Source of the DNA: Phycisphaerae bacterium
GTDB taxonomy: Bacteria > Planctomycetota > Phycisphaerae > UBA1845
Direction of reading: 5' to 3'
Length of the DNA: 41,585 bases
NCBI GenBank assembly: GCA_028282665.1
Contig: JANQHN010000127.1
Span: forward strand, 1 to 41,585
Of this stretch, positions 1-7,924 are shown piece after piece; the first letter of the stretch is position 1, and the number at the start of each line of letters is the position of its first letter. The position numbers were made by a program, and so were the translations under genes. A model generated the notes under the pieces. That model made no database searches, was not told the origin of the DNA, and saw only the letters and a program-made list of their open reading frames with translations.

Positions 1-279
1 ACCAGGCGGCCGCGGCCGACGAGGCAGGTTCTCGGCACGCAATTCTTGCGGGATGTAAGGTCTGTCTTCACCTTTTGAAATTTCCGAATCGCCGGTCAAC
101 GTAACGACCAGGATGTCACCCTGCTGCTTAGCGAACTCGAGGTACCGCACGTGGCCTGGATGCACGATGTCAAAACAACCGTGACACTGGACCAGCGTTC
201 GTCCTTCGGCGCGTGCGTCGTCAGCCAACTGAACCAGTTGGCTGACGGTCACAATTTTATTGGAAAAGCTGGGCTGCAT
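1..279 (-). CDS. Heptose-1-phosphate adenylyltransferase (HldE/RfaE domain II type), partial, probably frameshifted
   Basis: The gene runs leftward from ATG at 279 and leaves the window at base 1. The first 80 or so residues match the nucleotidyltransferase fold of RfaE domain II. The CTP/ATP-binding motif is GCFDIVHPGHVRYL, followed by a LVVTLTGDSEISKG stretch and the typical RPYIPQELRAENL. Members of this family adenylylate D-glycero-beta-D-manno-heptose 1-phosphate for LPS core synthesis; in planctomycetes the domain often precedes a PfkB-type kinase. After ENL the frame reads PRRPRPPG, unlike the family. Inserting one base near position 30 gives ENLASSAAAAW, which fits the expected continuation. 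I therefore suspect a real or assembly frameshift at about 25-33. Its place beside LptF/LptG-like genes fits an LPS role. A related cytidylyltransferase cannot be excluded. Confidence 0.8.
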   Translation of the reverse strand, partial: MQPSFSNKIVTVSQLVQLADDARAEGRTLVQCHGCFDIVHPGHVRYLEFAKQQGDILVVTLTGDSEISKGEDRPYIPQELRAENLPRRPRPPG

Positions 280-621
280 GTTGGCGCAGATTCTTCCCCG
301 TCGTTGTTGTCGATGAAAAACGACACCTATCTTTCTATCGGCATCCCTGCCAGATTGACCACACGGAATTGTGATGCTCGCCCCGCGAGTGTTAATACAG
401 GAAAGTGTTGCATTCGAAGATCGGGTGCCTACCATGAGTGCGAAACACACTAACGCCAGTTGATCTTCGTACGTGGTGCGGCCGCGAAATCGACAGGCGG
501 GGTCTTGAAACGCACTGCGACGAACAACCAAACGGCCCCAGTCGCGGGCGCAAGCACGTGGACAGAATACGATGCCAAAGACCACGGCTAAAAGCCGTAG
601 CACCGTTTGTGATAAATCCTC
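280..621. other. Divergent intergenic region between hldE-like gene and lptF-like gene
   Basis: This 342-base gap separates the leftward adenylyltransferase gene from the rightward permease gene and should carry both promoters. I see no convincing -35/-10 pair. The one clear structure is a short inverted repeat at 584-598 (ACGGCT, 3-nt loop, AGCCGT), just upstream of the permease start. It has no T-tract after it, so it is not a standard terminator. The open frames crossing the region look non-coding. Confidence 0.5.
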
Positions 622-2238
622 ATGATCATTCCGTGGACACTGCAACGCTACCTCTTCTTCGAGATGGGGAAGACTTTCCTGCTTGCTGCAGTCGGGTTGA
701 CGGCAGTGTTGGGACTGGGAGGCGGGGTACTCAACATGGTCGAGCTCGGCCAGGTCACACCCGGCCAATTTGCCCGCATGATGATCATCCTTTTGCCCCT
801 TTCAGCTGCGCTGACGTTACCACTCGCTGCGCTTTTTGCCGCAGCCTCCACTTACGGACGAGTTAGTGCCAACAATGAACTCACTGCCTGTCGCAGTAGC
901 GGAATCAACATTCACATCCTCTTCCTTCCCGCGTTGCTATTGAGCTTACTCGCCGCCCTGGTTACTTTCGTCCTCTTCAATTTTCTCATTCCCAGCATGG
1001 TCATGAATCTTGAAAAGCTGCTCATGCCCGACCTCAAAACAATTATCGAGAATCGCCTTAACCGGAGCAGAGGGCTGGGCTTGGGGAACCTGCGTATTTT
1101 TGCAGACGATACGACCGTCGATGTATCCAACCCCAATTTGGTTGAGTTGACCGGTGTGGTTTTCGTCGAAACCGACGACGAAGACTGGGAGCGATTTGGC
1201 ACCGTCGGGCGTGTCGTATTCCAGATGGACGAAAGTGAAAAATCATTCTCAGCATCCGCAACGCTGATCGATTTGAACTATTACGACCCGAAAACGGGAC
1301 AGTCATTCTCTGCGGGCGTGCAACCGATTAACGATATTGACGCTCTGTCGAACCGCTTTCGATACAAACTCAAGTTTCTTCAGTTAGGCGAGTTGCTTCA
1401 TTTCCGATCCTATCCGCTCGAATGGCATACCGTTGAGGATGAATTGGAACGATTGCGTATCGAGACCGCCATGCTCGCGGTGTACGATCAGATCTTTGCC
1501 GACTGGTCCGCCGATCAGGAATTGATCCTCAACGATAACCGAACCACGTATCGCATTTTCGCGGAGCGAGGCGGTCAACGACCGCGCGAGGGAACGGTCG
1601 AATTGGGTGCAGGAGATCGAAAGGTTCGGATCGAAGTCAACGAAAATGGTGGGCGAAGGCGAATCGTCGAGGCACAGCGTCTCATCATTAACATCCCCCA
1701 TGCAAAGAAGGTGAGCGAACTGGCTTTTCATCTTGAAGCCTACAACGTAAGCATCAGCGCGATTGAAGGCGGAGATGTGATCGAGAAACCCAAGGAACGA
1801 CTGACACCTATCGCCGTGCCTGGCGAATACAGTAGATCCATCGCGTTAGCACCCGACCACCAACTGCTGAAGGGTGCGGAGGGAGGTGAAAACGCTACAC
1901 GCCTAGAACGTCGGATCGATTCCATTAAATCCAGGCGTGATAGCGTTTTGCGGGAAATCGACTCCACGCTCAGTGAGCGATTGGCCTTTAGCACGAGTGT
2001 TTGCGTATTGGTCATACTGGGAGCAGCTTTGGGGATCGTGCTCCGCGGAAGCCACGTACTAACGGCGTTTGGCATTAGTTTCGTTCCGATGCTGGGCGTC
2101 ATTATCACACTGGTCATGGGCAAACAGCTCGCGCAAAACGAAGGAACAACGATCGCGGGCCTAGCGCTGACGTGGAGCGGAATCGCGGTGGTGCTGGTGA
2201 TTGATCTGTGGATGCTGGCGAAAGTCGTGCGGCGCTGA
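622..2238 (+). CDS. LptF/LptG (YjgP/YjgQ) family permease, first of pair
   Basis: Predicted inner-membrane permease subunit of the LPS exporter, which with LptB ATPase extracts LPS and passes it to the periplasmic bridge. The 538-residue product has the family layout: an N-terminal helix near 15-37, helices at about 52-75 and 97-125, a long periplasmic beta-rich region (about 130-445), and three C-terminal helices (about 455-475, 483-505, 515-535). It is longer than E. coli LptF (about 366 residues); the extra length lies in the periplasmic region. The ATG at 622 begins MIIPWTLQRYLF, a typical family N-terminus. No strong Shine-Dalgarno is visible. The second permease follows after 21 nt, so the two probably form one transcription unit. 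Whether this is LptF or LptG proper cannot be settled by eye. Confidence 0.85.
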   Translation: MIIPWTLQRYLFFEMGKTFLLAAVGLTAVLGLGGGVLNMVELGQVTPGQFARMMIILLPLSAALTLPLAALFAAASTYGRVSANNELTACRSSGINIHILFLPALLLSLLAALVTFVLFNFLIPSMVMNLEKLLMPDLKTIIENRLNRSRGLGLGNLRIFADDTTVDVSNPNLVELTGVVFVETDDEDWERFGTVGRVVFQMDESEKSFSASATLIDLNYYDPKTGQSFSAGVQPINDIDALSNRFRYKLKFLQLGELLHFRSYPLEWHTVEDELERLRIETAMLAVYDQIFADWSADQELILNDNRTTYRIFAERGGQRPREGTVELGAGDRKVRIEVNENGGRRRIVEAQRLIINIPHAKKVSELAFHLEAYNVSISAIEGGDVIEKPKERLTPIAVPGEYSRSIALAPDHQLLKGAEGGENATRLERRIDSIKSRRDSVLREIDSTLSERLAFSTSVCVLVILGAALGIVLRGSHVLTAFGISFVPMLGVIITLVMGKQLAQNEGTTIAGLALTWSGIAVVLVIDLWMLAKVVRR

Positions 2239-2259
2239 TCCAAGTTCGGGAATAAGATT

Positions 2260-3363
2260 TTGAGTACGCTGGATCGTTACATCCTGAAAGGCTTGCTCGT
2301 GAACTTCACCATTGGGATGGGAGTCATGATCAGTCTGTACGTCGTGCTCGACATGTTCGTCAACATGGATGAATTCACGGAGCACGGCAGACCCATAAAG
2401 CAGGTCGCGTTGGATATCGTCAGTTTTTACTGGCCTAATGTATTCTTATATTTTCAGCAGCTTTCCGGGGTGATCGTCCTGTTCGCGTGCATGGCGACGA
2501 TTGCACGCATGCGGCGTTTGCATGAACTGACTGCGATTCTCTCATCGGGCGTTAGCTTATACCGTATCGCCGCTCCGATCATCGCCTTCGGGCTTTTCAC
2601 ATCTGCCTTACTTGTAATGAACACGGAGTTGATCATTCCCTCGATCGCGCACTTGCTATCGCGTAAGCACGATGACGTGGGCGACCCTCGCGCTCGCGAA
2701 GTGCTGTTCATGCCGGATCGCGACAACGCCCTGCTATCGGCGGCCGCTTTCGACGCAAACAAGGGCGAACTGCACCGCATGAAAGTCATTTTTCGAGATG
2801 AGCACCGTCGCTGGACACGAATATTGGAGGCGGATCTTGCGACCTGGGAAGAACTCGACCCCGTCGCAAAAACAGGAAGATGGAACCTTCGCCGCGCCAA
2901 GGCACGCAGAATCCTGCTTACCAACGACGGGACACTCGGCCCGCAAAGCATCATCGCAGAGCAGACCGCCAAAACTTATCTCTCTGATCTGAGCCCAGAA
3001 ACAATCCAACTTCGTCAAGCAGAGGGGTGGGTGCGTTACCTCAGCTTCGCTCAACTGGACAGGCTAAAGGAACAAGGCGAAATCGAAAGCAGCGAGATTA
3101 TTCGCACCAAGCATGGACGCATCGCCACTCCGATCATCAGTCTGGTCTTGCTGTTGCTCGGGCTGCCCTTTTTTCTGGACCGTGAGCCGGGCAACCTGCT
3201 CAGTGATGCGGGGAAATGCATGATCGCGTGTGGTTTATGCTTCGCCACTACGTTCATCAGCCAAAGCATCCAGCTTCCGACGCTCTCCGCTCTGCCGTTT
3301 TGGATTCCGATATTCATCTTTGCAACCCTTGCGGCGGTGCTGATCGATCGCATCCGCACGTAA
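2260..3363 (+). CDS. LptF/LptG (YjgP/YjgQ) family permease, second of pair
   Basis: Second permease of the LPS export complex, 367 residues, the normal family length. It starts at TTG (2260), giving STLDRYILKGLLVNF, the classic N-terminal signature of LptG/LptF (LDRYIL). A GGGAA stretch lies upstream with suitable spacing. N-terminal membrane segments are followed by a periplasmic region (about 130-265) and C-terminal helices beginning near HGRIATPIISLVLLLLG. The conserved pattern in which a cytoplasmic helix precedes TP(I/L)xS is present. It lies 21 nt behind the first permease, consistent with a heterodimer. No LptB ATPase gene is in the window. Confidence 0.87.
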   Translation: MSTLDRYILKGLLVNFTIGMGVMISLYVVLDMFVNMDEFTEHGRPIKQVALDIVSFYWPNVFLYFQQLSGVIVLFACMATIARMRRLHELTAILSSGVSLYRIAAPIIAFGLFTSALLVMNTELIIPSIAHLLSRKHDDVGDPRAREVLFMPDRDNALLSAAAFDANKGELHRMKVIFRDEHRRWTRILEADLATWEELDPVAKTGRWNLRRAKARRILLTNDGTLGPQSIIAEQTAKTYLSDLSPETIQLRQAEGWVRYLSFAQLDRLKEQGEIESSEIIRTKHGRIATPIISLVLLLLGLPFFLDREPGNLLSDAGKCMIACGLCFATTFISQSIQLPTLSALPFWIPIFIFATLAAVLIDRIRT

Positions 3364-3368
3364 AAAAG

Positions 3369-3382
3369 ACGGCTTCCGCCGT
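3369..3382 (-). terminator. Small terminator-like hairpin pointing to the minus strand
   Basis: A 5-bp stem (ACGGC/GCCGT) with a 4-base loop directly follows the lptG-like stop codon. Read on the minus strand it has a GGAA tetraloop and is followed by CTTTTTT, the form of an intrinsic terminator. On the plus strand, where the flanking genes lie, the A-run comes first and there is no U-tract. It could stop antisense transcripts. The stem is short, so this is tentative. Confidence 0.3.
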
Positions 3383-3427
3383 AAGTGGCTTGAATGTGTC
3401 AATGAAGTCACGGGCGGCCAAGCGGAC

Positions 3428-3456
3428 TTCCGAGTCAGTTGGGCTCTGACTAAAAT
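3428..3456 (+). promoter_or_regulatory. Candidate sigma70-type promoter upstream of the DUF1573 gene
   Basis: TAAAAT at 3451-3456 resembles a -10 box; TTCCGA at 3428-3433 lies 17 bases upstream as a weak -35. It falls in the 174-base gap before the exported DUF1573 gene. A 6-bp hairpin (AGTCAG 3433-3438 / CTGACT 3446-3451) overlaps the spacer. The -35 match is poor, so confidence is low. Confidence 0.25.
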
Positions 3457-3473
3457 AGCCGTTGCCCCTACCG

Positions 3474-3500
3474 CCTCTTGCCCGTTTATGCTAAGAGGCC
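3474..3500 (+). promoter_or_regulatory. Leader hairpin before the DUF1573 gene
   Basis: A perfect 7-bp inverted repeat, GCCTCTT at 3474-3480 and AAGAGGC at 3494-3500, encloses a 13-nt loop in the presumed 5' leader, 37 nt before the ATG at 3538. An in-frame TTG inside the stem would extend the gene upstream but would spoil the signal peptide. No T-tract follows. Function unknown. Confidence 0.35.
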
Positions 3501-3537
3501 ACGATTACAACGTCGGTTCAATCCGTGGAGATTCGCG

Positions 3538-4905
3538 ATGACGTTTGGTGTTCGATTGAGTGTGTTATTCCTCGTGGTTCTGGCGTTACCAGCCTCGGCT
3601 CAACTCCCGCCCACTCCGCAAAGTGCTACCGGCGACACCGCCGGACCGAAGCTGTTTGTACCCAATCGTTTCATCGACTTGGGTGAAGTTGTCGAGGGCG
3701 ACATCGTCACCTTTCACTGGGTTCTCGAAAACCAGGGTAATGCTGATCTTGTCATTGAAGACACTAAATCTAGTTGTGGCTGTACGATTGTCGACTTAAA
3801 AGAAGAAGCTAAAACTCTCAAGCCTGGCGAAAAACTCAATTTGACAGCCAAGTTCGACAGTAGCGGTCGGCGAGGTGAACAACGGAAAGGTGTCGCGGTA
3901 TACACAAACGACCCCGCTGAGCCGAAAATGGACCTTACCTTCAAAGCCAGCGTCAAATGGCTTTATCAGATTAAACCAGCCACGCGAATCATCCAACTGG
4001 GAAATTTGCAGCGTAACATGGAATCACGGCAAACGGTCGAGATTACCGATGTGCTCGGCGAAGCGCACGTGGAAATCGCCGAGGTTGACGTGCTCAACGA
4101 GGCCCCGGTTGTCACTCGTGTGGAGGCTTTCCGCGACGCTAGAAGAGGTCTGAAGGGGAATCGGATTTTCTTCCGTATGGACGAAGACACTCCCCTTGGA
4201 AAAATCAGCGCGGAAGTGCGCCTGAAGCTGCAAATTGGTGATGTGGTGCGTGAACGCAACTTCCTCGTCCGGGCAAATATGGTCGGCGATCTGACCGTCC
4301 AGCCGGTAATCGTGGACATGACCCGCCACAAACTACGCCACAGTCAACGGCTCAAACCCGTTACGGTACGCTCTCCTATGAACATCCCGTTCGAGATATA
4401 CCGAGTGGAGGCCGGTGACCACTTAGATGTTGAGTTTGAGGTGCAATCCAGCGGCAAATCCAAAACCGCTTACCTGATCAAACTTTCAATATGCGAAGAT
4501 GCACCTCCCGGCCCTTTCGGCTCAACGGTAAGTATCTTTACAAACTCCATTGATCAGCCCGTACTCAAGGTTCCGGTCTACGGTGAAATCGCAGAACCGA
4601 TCGAGGTGGAACCGCCTGTCATCCTTTTGCGTCAGGACGGCACGCGCGTCGGCAAACATCGCCGCATCCGCCTCAAAGGCCCGGTCCAGAAGGGCATGAG
4701 AGCAATATCCGCCGAGTGCGACAATCCAGCCATCAACATTTTTAACGACGTGGCATCCGCCGAGCGGTTCCCGCACCTGGTCTATCTAGAGATTGACCTA
4801 GCGGGTAAACTGCCGAAAGGCAAACACGAAACTACACTCTCCGTAAAGACTACTCTTGAGGAAATGCCGGTGGTCGAGATTCCGGTGACTATCGTGGTTC
4901 CGTAA
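3538..4905 (+). CDS. Exported DUF1573 domain protein
   Basis: A 455-residue exported protein. I chose ATG 3538 over the upstream TTG 3478 because it has a GGAG Shine-Dalgarno and directly opens a signal peptide, MTFGVRLSVLFLVVLALP, with cleavage expected after ASA. Mature residues from about 40 form a DUF1573 Ig-like domain with the usual IDLGEVVEGD start, a SSCGCT cysteine motif and later YTNDP. The rest (about 150-455) looks like further beta-sandwich domains, again with a FTNSIDQP stretch. DUF1573 proteins are abundant in planctomycetes and Bacteroidetes; their function is not established, and the paired cysteines may bind metal or form disulfides. It sits between LPS export and glycosyltransferase-like genes, suggesting an envelope role. 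Confidence 0.85.
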   Translation: MTFGVRLSVLFLVVLALPASAQLPPTPQSATGDTAGPKLFVPNRFIDLGEVVEGDIVTFHWVLENQGNADLVIEDTKSSCGCTIVDLKEEAKTLKPGEKLNLTAKFDSSGRRGEQRKGVAVYTNDPAEPKMDLTFKASVKWLYQIKPATRIIQLGNLQRNMESRQTVEITDVLGEAHVEIAEVDVLNEAPVVTRVEAFRDARRGLKGNRIFFRMDEDTPLGKISAEVRLKLQIGDVVRERNFLVRANMVGDLTVQPVIVDMTRHKLRHSQRLKPVTVRSPMNIPFEIYRVEAGDHLDVEFEVQSSGKSKTAYLIKLSICEDAPPGPFGSTVSIFTNSIDQPVLKVPVYGEIAEPIEVEPPVILLRQDGTRVGKHRRIRLKGPVQKGMRAISAECDNPAINIFNDVASAERFPHLVYLEIDLAGKLPKGKHETTLSVKTTLEEMPVVEIPVTIVVP

Positions 4906-4917
4906 CAAGGTACGATT

Positions 4918-5157
4918 TTGAGCAGGCAGCAGGATCGACAAATGCAGGATCAGCCCAAAACAACTACGAACCACATAAGCGAATCCACGGATGGCGATTC
5001 TTCTACCAATCAAAGGCAAACTTGGCTTCGATGGGATGATCCGGATCGCGCTGCAGGCGAAGGGCCTGCCAACTTCCCGAAGTGGGTGGTAGGTATCTTA
5101 GGGCTGGTGTGGGTTGCCGTAATCGGGTTTTTATTCGTAATGCTGCGCTCGCATTGA
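4918..5157 (+). CDS. Small membrane protein, single C-terminal helix
   Basis: A 79-residue open frame starting at TTG 4918, 12 nt after the DUF1573 stop, with AAGG 7 nt upstream. ATG 4942 is also possible, with AGGA 7 nt upstream, and would give 71 residues. The first half is polar (Gln, Thr, Asp rich). Residues about 53-75 (FPKWVVGILGLVWVAVIGFL) form one transmembrane helix, ending at LRSH. I recognise no family. Its tight spacing suggests co-transcription with the DUF1573 gene; it may be a small envelope partner, which is inference only. Confidence 0.6.
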   Translation: MSRQQDRQMQDQPKTTTNHISESTDGDSSTNQRQTWLRWDDPDRAAGEGPANFPKWVVGILGLVWVAVIGFLFVMLRSH

Positions 5158-5208
5158 TAACGCCGACAATCCATTGTCAAACGCCATGATACCATCGCCG
5201 ATCATGAC

Positions 5209-7107
5209 GTGTTGACGCTGGTAAAAGTTCCAGTTAGGTGTAACGTCCGACGCATTGAACAGCAAAGCAGAATACACGCACTTGGACGCTGCACATTGAT
5301 AGAAGCCACTATATCCGAAACGCCTGTCTACGAACGAAACCTGGACGCGTTCTCGGTTCGCCAGCCCGAGTTGGTTGAGCGTTTGCACACTGCCTCGATC
5401 CCTCAGGGTGTCCGCGAAGCCACCGGCCGAGATGGCTCTAAAACCTTTCGCATTCAAACTATCAATGGTTCAGAAGTCTGGCTGGGCGGTTCCTCCATGC
5501 CCACCATCAGCGCCCCCGCGATCATCCGAGACAGCGCGTTACTGGGCGGGAACGTCATTTTGCCAAGTATGTTGACCGGCGACGAACCGCTTCAGCTGTT
5601 AGAAACGGCACCGACGCACGTTGCAGTGTTCGTCGTGGAGCGATGCTTGCTGAATCTCAAACTCGCGTTGCATCGCCGCGACTTCGCAAGCCACATCCGA
5701 AACGGCAGGCTCGTTCTCTTTACCAGTGATGATCTAATTCCAGAAACGGTGAATTTCTTCGAACGATTTCCGGGTTATGAATTTCCACGGCATATGGTGT
5801 CCATACCCCATCTCTTACCCGCCAAGCTTGCTGATTTCCAGCGAGAGGTACAAGCGGCGGGTAGCATGGTTTCCGAAAGACAAAGTCAGAACGTGCAGCA
5901 GCTTGCGAAATACCTAAAGTCCACCCCCATCTCCAAAGGCGGTTCCCCATCGCTTGCGATTCTTTCGATCTGCTCAACTCCTTTCTTCATCGATCAAGCA
6001 AGGCGAATCGAGCAATCCGCACAATCGCTAGGCTGGCGTGTGACTTCGTGCTTACCCACTGACCCAACGAATTGCCACACTATCGCCCGACTACGCATCT
6101 TGAAAAATGCACAACCTCGCGCCGTATTGCTAATCGGTTACGAACCACAGCGAATGCGTCAGTTCCTGCAAGATGAGCTTCCCTGCATCACATGGTATCT
6201 GCCGGGAATGTCCCTGAAGGGACTTTCGGCAACCGGATTGGATCCACAGGATTACGCACTTGTGTGTGCAGCCAGCCCACTTTTCGATTGTCACACAACT
6301 TCACCGCGGATCCTGCAAGCCGGCCCGGCGGTACTCGCTTCGTCCATCCGCGATGAGGCACACGCCTCCGAACATTCATTCAAACGCGACATCACGTTGG
6401 TCGCAGACCTTCCTCCCGAAGATCCTTCGGCCGCTGGAATTACACTACCGACGCAGCTTGCTCTTTGGCGAACCATCGTAAGCCTCATTCCAAGCGAACC
6501 GGATCAGCAGCAGCCGCTACTCCCTGATCGTCTCCTGGCTGAAGCCGAAACCCGTAGCGGCATTGTCTTGCGTGAAGAAACAATCCGTGCGGAATTCCTC
6601 GATTTAATTGCAACGGCGATCCTCCCGCGACGATGGGCTCTCGCGGTATCGAATACGCTGATGGGAATGGGCTATTCGCTGGCTAGCCTGGGCCTTCATT
6701 GGCCTAACGCGAAGACAGGTTCGTTATCCATGCTGGGGGACATTCCTGTAGGCGAAACCATATGCGAAACACTTTTAGGAAGTCGTATTGTACTTTTCCC
6801 CGTTTTTAGTGAGGTCTACTTGCAACAGGCTTTGGACACGCTCGCGTCGGGCGTAGCGGTTGTTGTCCGCGCACCGCAACATGCCTTCGTAGACCTGTAC
6901 CCTGATTTGGCGGATATTGCGCCGCACTTGAATTTGTTCGAAGGCGTATCGGAATTGCTCGCCGGCGTAGACCGGGCTCATCGCTCATCGTCCGGACCAC
7001 AGCCGGTGGGCGAAGCGCAACAACTACTGAAAAAGAAACATACCGTCGCGCATCGTCTCGAAATGATGGCGAAGCACATAGGCTTACTCGAAGCTCGGAC
7101 CAGCTAA
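5209..7107 (+). CDS. Glycosyltransferase-like protein with MptE/DUF115-like N-terminal half
   Basis: A 632-residue soluble protein without signal peptide or membrane helices. Residues about 130-200 carry a VAVFVVERCLLNLKLALHRRDF / GRLVLF pattern, reminiscent of DUF115 (MptE-like) proteins, where an acidic residue and a following Asp bind a nucleotide. The middle and C-terminal parts look like a GT-B glycosyltransferase of the CgeB type: a RAVLLIGYEP strand-loop, later a GETICETLLGSRIVLFPV segment and TLASGVAVVVRAP near 560-580. Start GTG 5209 has no clear ribosome site, and a later start is possible. Its stop overlaps the next ATG by one base. The context of LPS genes supports a sugar-transfer job. 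Sequence similarity is judged by eye, so the family call is tentative. Confidence 0.5.
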   Translation: MLTLVKVPVRCNVRRIEQQSRIHALGRCTLIEATISETPVYERNLDAFSVRQPELVERLHTASIPQGVREATGRDGSKTFRIQTINGSEVWLGGSSMPTISAPAIIRDSALLGGNVILPSMLTGDEPLQLLETAPTHVAVFVVERCLLNLKLALHRRDFASHIRNGRLVLFTSDDLIPETVNFFERFPGYEFPRHMVSIPHLLPAKLADFQREVQAAGSMVSERQSQNVQQLAKYLKSTPISKGGSPSLAILSICSTPFFIDQARRIEQSAQSLGWRVTSCLPTDPTNCHTIARLRILKNAQPRAVLLIGYEPQRMRQFLQDELPCITWYLPGMSLKGLSATGLDPQDYALVCAASPLFDCHTTSPRILQAGPAVLASSIRDEAHASEHSFKRDITLVADLPPEDPSAAGITLPTQLALWRTIVSLIPSEPDQQQPLLPDRLLAEAETRSGIVLREETIRAEFLDLIATAILPRRWALAVSNTLMGMGYSLASLGLHWPNAKTGSLSMLGDIPVGETICETLLGSRIVLFPVFSEVYLQQALDTLASGVAVVVRAPQHAFVDLYPDLADIAPHLNLFEGVSELLAGVDRAHRSSSGPQPVGEAQQLLKKKHTVAHRLEMMAKHIGLLEARTS

Positions 7108-7901
7108 TGCAACTTTGGAGTATTTTTAGCGGTACATTGGTCAACGTCGCGACCGTGGCAATCGGATCGGCGTTGGGTATTGTGCTATCCACGAAGTTGG
7201 CTCAACGGTATCGCACGATTGTCCTTCAGGCATTAGGCCTGATGACCATCACCTTAGCCATTGACGCCGCCGTGCTCAAATACAGAGAAGCTGTCGAAAA
7301 ATATGAACCTCTAGTATCATCATCTGGTACTCTTGGAGCTCATCTGGGAATGATCATGATCGTCTCGCTTGTCGCAGGGAGCTTGATTGGTTCTTTCCTT
7401 CGTCTTCATGAGCGCATTGAAGGCACCGGAGCAGCAATTCACAAGCGATTCGCAGGCAACGGAGAAACCGGGCGATTCGCTGAAGGCTTCCTCACCGCAA
7501 GCATCATCTTTTGCATTGGACCGCTCACACTCATCGGCTGCCTTGAAAACGGAGCGCATGGCAACCCAAGCTACTTGTACATCAAAGCCATTTTGGATGG
7601 TTTTTGTTCTATAGCGCTTGCGGCAAGCTTCGGGTGGGGCGTTTTTGCCAGCATTGCAACTGTTCTTTCAATCCAGGGAGGATTGGCAATTCTAGCGTAT
7701 TATGTGGCGAAACCGTTGGATGAGCTGTCCTTGCTTATGATGACTGCCGTGGGTGGCGTCATTTTGCTGGCTACGTCGCTTATGATTTTGGATATTAAGA
7801 AGATTCCCGTCGCCGATATGACCCCCGCCATTCTGCTCCCTCCTGTGATCATCCATCTTGTGGAACTAATTAAACCCGGACTGTTGTTGCCTTCGAGCTG
7901 A
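7107..7901 (+). CDS. DUF554 family membrane protein (YqgA/YdfK type)
   Basis: A 264-residue integral membrane protein. It opens with the family signature GTLVNVATVAIGSALGI and continues with alternating hydrophobic helices (about 5-27, 33-52, 72-95, 128-150, 165-190, 195-215, 220-245). The internal ASIIFCIGPLTLIGCLENG matches the conserved core of DUF554, in which F(C/V)VGxMxIxGxL is usual. DUF554 proteins are putative transporters of unknown substrate. ATG 7107 overlaps the previous stop (TAATG), so translation is probably coupled. Length is normal. Confidence 0.85.
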   Translation: MQLWSIFSGTLVNVATVAIGSALGIVLSTKLAQRYRTIVLQALGLMTITLAIDAAVLKYREAVEKYEPLVSSSGTLGAHLGMIMIVSLVAGSLIGSFLRLHERIEGTGAAIHKRFAGNGETGRFAEGFLTASIIFCIGPLTLIGCLENGAHGNPSYLYIKAILDGFCSIALAASFGWGVFASIATVLSIQGGLAILAYYVAKPLDELSLLMMTAVGGVILLATSLMILDIKKIPVADMTPAILLPPVIIHLVELIKPGLLLPSS

Positions 7902-7924
7902 TCGGGTGCGTAGAATCATAATTG

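Noticed and set aside
3478-3537. Upstream TTG start extending the DUF1573 protein
   Set aside because: It lies inside a hairpin stem and would bury the signal peptide 20 residues from the N-terminus.
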